A stretch of DNA of 64,000 bases from Parus major (lineage: Eukaryota > Chordata > Aves > Passeriformes > Paridae), in contig NC_031768.1 of NCBI RefSeq assembly GCF_001522545.3, forward strand, positions 2,136,258 to 2,200,257, in the 5' to 3' direction. Below the pieces are notes generated by a model. The model was not told the DNA's origin. It saw only the letters and a program-made list of their open reading frames with translations, and ran no database searches. The first letter of the stretch is position 1; each line of letters starts with the position of its first letter. Of the stretch, positions 61,770 through 64,000 are shown one piece after another. The position numbers were made by a program, and so were the translations under genes.

Positions 61770-62090
61770 AAAAGCGACACATAATGCAAACATTGTGCGC
61801 CTGACATATTTTTATAACAGAGCACTAAGAAAATACTGGCTACCTGAAATATTTCTGTAAGTCACTGGAGCAAGCAGCCCAACATGTGGGTTACATTACA
61901 CTCAGGGCTGATCTCAGCTTTGTAACACACACTGAACAGCAGCACGGAGGAGGCTCAGCTTTAATAAAACCAAAACTTTCGCTGCTGCGTGCAGCCAATA
62001 AAGATTTAAGCATGCTGGGCATGATCAGCATACTAATTGCTGCATTAATAAATCCTGGGGCCTGGCTTGTTTTGAAAGGCAAATAAAAAT
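61770..62090. promoter_or_regulatory. Candidate conserved non-coding element
   Basis: Single-copy sequence with no low complexity. It has an ATGCAAA POU-type core directly abutting a CATTGT SOX-type core (61784-61796), a CAGCCAATAAA CCAAT-like box near 61992 and TAATTGCTGCATTAATAAAT homeodomain-like cores near 62033-62052. Conservation has not been tested. Confidence 0.3.
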
Positions 62091-62310
62091 ATTGTAGAAA
62101 GCTGGAAGGGCATTTACTCAGAAAAGTTAGCCTGTGTGTGTGCACTGGGATGTGTGTGGATGTGAAATGCCAGTGATAACGCTGAGCAGGGGGCTTGCCA
62201 TGGTTTTTTTTTTCCTGTGCAATCAGGATTTCACATCTCATGTTGAGTTGTTCTGCCCCAGTGTTTGCTGACAAAACAGCACCAAAGCCAGGCTTGTTGC
62301 TGTAGCTGCA

Positions 62311-62358
62311 AGTGATGGTGGAATTTATCTCTCAAGTGATCATGGAATTTATCTCTCA
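62311..62358. repeat. 24-bp tandem duplication
   Basis: AGTGATGGTGGAATTTATCT plus CTCA is followed by a second unit differing at two bases. Confidence 0.93.
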
Positions 62359-64000
62359 TTTTCATCACTGTGTTGAATAAGGGACCCCAAAAATGGATGG
62401 GATTCACCGATGAAGAGATCCCAAAAAATCAAGCTGGACAGAGTTGTCTCTTCCAAGAAAATTTCTCAGACTACAACCACAAGCAAAAGGGAATTACCCC
62501 AGAGGGAAAAACCATGCCAGGATTCTGTTTCACAAAATTCAGTATATCCTGGGGGGCAGAGGAACTTTCTGCTGTGGAAACACCACCTCAGGTGGGTCTG
62601 AATTTGGGCCAGTTCAACTCAGGGTCTTGTCCAGCTGTCACCAAGAAGTTCTTCCCTCTCTTTTCTGCTTCCCCCAGCTCTTCACCAGAACCACTCTGCC
62701 CCCCTCTCAACAGCAAGAGGTTTTCAGCTCCAGAAGGTGGAAAGAAAGAGTAAAAAATTAGCCCTGAGAGTTTACAGAAGTGGAAAGTCCTCGGTGTGTT
62801 TCCAAAGCTGCTGATGGAATAAAGACGTCTGGACATGCAAACCAAAAATGTAAATAAGTGGTTTATTTTTGCTCGCTGGCAAAAAGCACACCCCACTGCT
62901 GGTTACTTGCTGAAATAAAAATTGTTTATTAAAAATTTGGAGGGTTTTTTTTTTTTTTTTTAATGAATGGTAAGATTAATGAGCCGTGCTCAGGCAGCAA
63001 TGATTCCTGCCAGCTTGTGCATTAGTCAGCTATTAACATACTTCTTGGGTAATTTGAAGGCATTTTTTTCATAGTGCATTGGAAATCACAAAAGACTCGT
63101 TGAACTCCACGGGATCCTTATCCCATTTACCTTCCCTTGAAGCATGTGGCCGTTCCAGTCCATCCTGGAATTTTTTCTCACATTTGGTGAACAAAACCAG
63201 CAAATTTTTTGAGGTGGAAAAGTCTTCCTTTTATAGACACCTCATTTTTAGCACAACAGCCATCCTAACCCTCTCTGTTTCCTTCTCCCGCTGTCGTCAC
63301 ACGGGGAAGTGGGATCTGGAGGCAGAGGAGATGAATTCAAAATCAAGATTGCATTTTTTTCCCCCAGTTGTCTGCCCAGCCTGACAGAGATAAAAACGAG
63401 TGTCAGACTCTGAGTGCTGCATCTCCAGCAGCAGATTTCCAGCAGCATGTGGATTATCCAAGCACAGCACCAGATATTCCCACCGGGAGAAAACGATGAG
63501 CAAAATGCGGTTTGTTATTGCAGTTGCCAAAAGGAAGCTCCAGGCTGGAGGAGCTGTGGTTCCTACTGAAAATCAGGAGTGAAATGGGAATGAATGAATT
63601 AAAAAAATAGACTTTGAGGCAGCTGCTTTGGCAGTGGTACCTCAGAATTCCGCCAGCAGCTCCAGTGGAGCGGGGAAGGGGGATTACATCGAAGGAACTG
63701 GACCCAGATTTTGGATGTCAGACAGGGTTGTCAAGTCTGCAGCAGATTCTGTAGGGGATGTGGATCAAACTGATCTCTCTGTGCCTCAGTTTCCCAGTTG
63801 TTAAGCGTGAGAGAAGAAGAGCATTTGAGTTTTTTCTAACATCTTTTATCTCTTTTGTTGGTTCCCCTCAGGAAAAAGTACCAATTTCTATAAATCATCT
63901 TCTATTGATTAACTTCTATTAATCATTTTCTACTAATCATTTCTCTGTGGCCAGCAGTGCTTGGTCTCAGCTAGATCTGGTGGCTGTAAATCCCACAAAA
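62359..64000. other. Unique sequence, nothing recognised
   Basis: A poly(T) run is at about 62945-62962. The part near 62980-63065 is rich in TAAT-like cores. No exon or repeat family recognised to the window end. Confidence 0.45.

Overview
The window is bird nuclear DNA, most likely from a songbird. Two lines of evidence support this. There are about twenty-five short, 5'-truncated CR1 LINE fragments with the avian CR1 3' end (a 'ccttccaacccaaaccattc' type tail running into ATTCTRTG-like octamers). There are also one clear and two weaker avian-type endogenous-retrovirus LTRs. GC is moderate, there are no operons, and only one gene is convincingly present. Three runs of N (795, 582 and 205 bases) mark assembly gaps.

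Layout. An uninterrupted 230-codon claudin reading frame lies on the minus strand at 1925-2617. It is best identified as claudin-14 (CLDN14), a four-pass tight-junction protein encoded by one coding exon. Its likely 3'UTR runs down to about 1770. Because the gene reads leftward, everything above 2617 is upstream of the coding sequence, either 5' intron or intergenic DNA. I found no second protein-coding exon in those 61 kb. No tRNA, rRNA, known miRNA or CRISPR array was recognised.

Repeats. CR1 fragments occur on both strands and fall into at least three groups: 'attggg/gccagagcagctgggg' type at 1, 207, 3903, 36681, 40322 and 56800; 'gggctgcccagggagctttg' type at 5764, 11290, 22576, 24484 and 44045; 'ggctgcagctggcccagcag' type at 18178, 34430 and 55887. 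Some copies are almost identical to one another, which is unusual for CR1. A complete 1348-bp solo LTR (49701-51048) with a CTTAC target-site duplication and a CpG-rich segment is the youngest-looking insertion. Simple repeats include an 89-base TTTTA run and a 14-bp minisatellite, each touching an assembly gap.

Regulation. Just upstream of the claudin start is a near-consensus HNF1-type site and a cluster of TAAT cores. A few other unique, motif-rich stretches (about 5310-5410, 12240-12420, 47860-48020, 61770-62090) could be conserved enhancers, but this cannot be shown without alignment. I did not find an undescribed multi-gene system. The observations most worth checking are the near-identical CR1 copies, a 205-base gap that matches its intact paralogue exactly in length, the same-strand LTR upstream of CLDN14, and an old palindromic repeat at 37866-37995.
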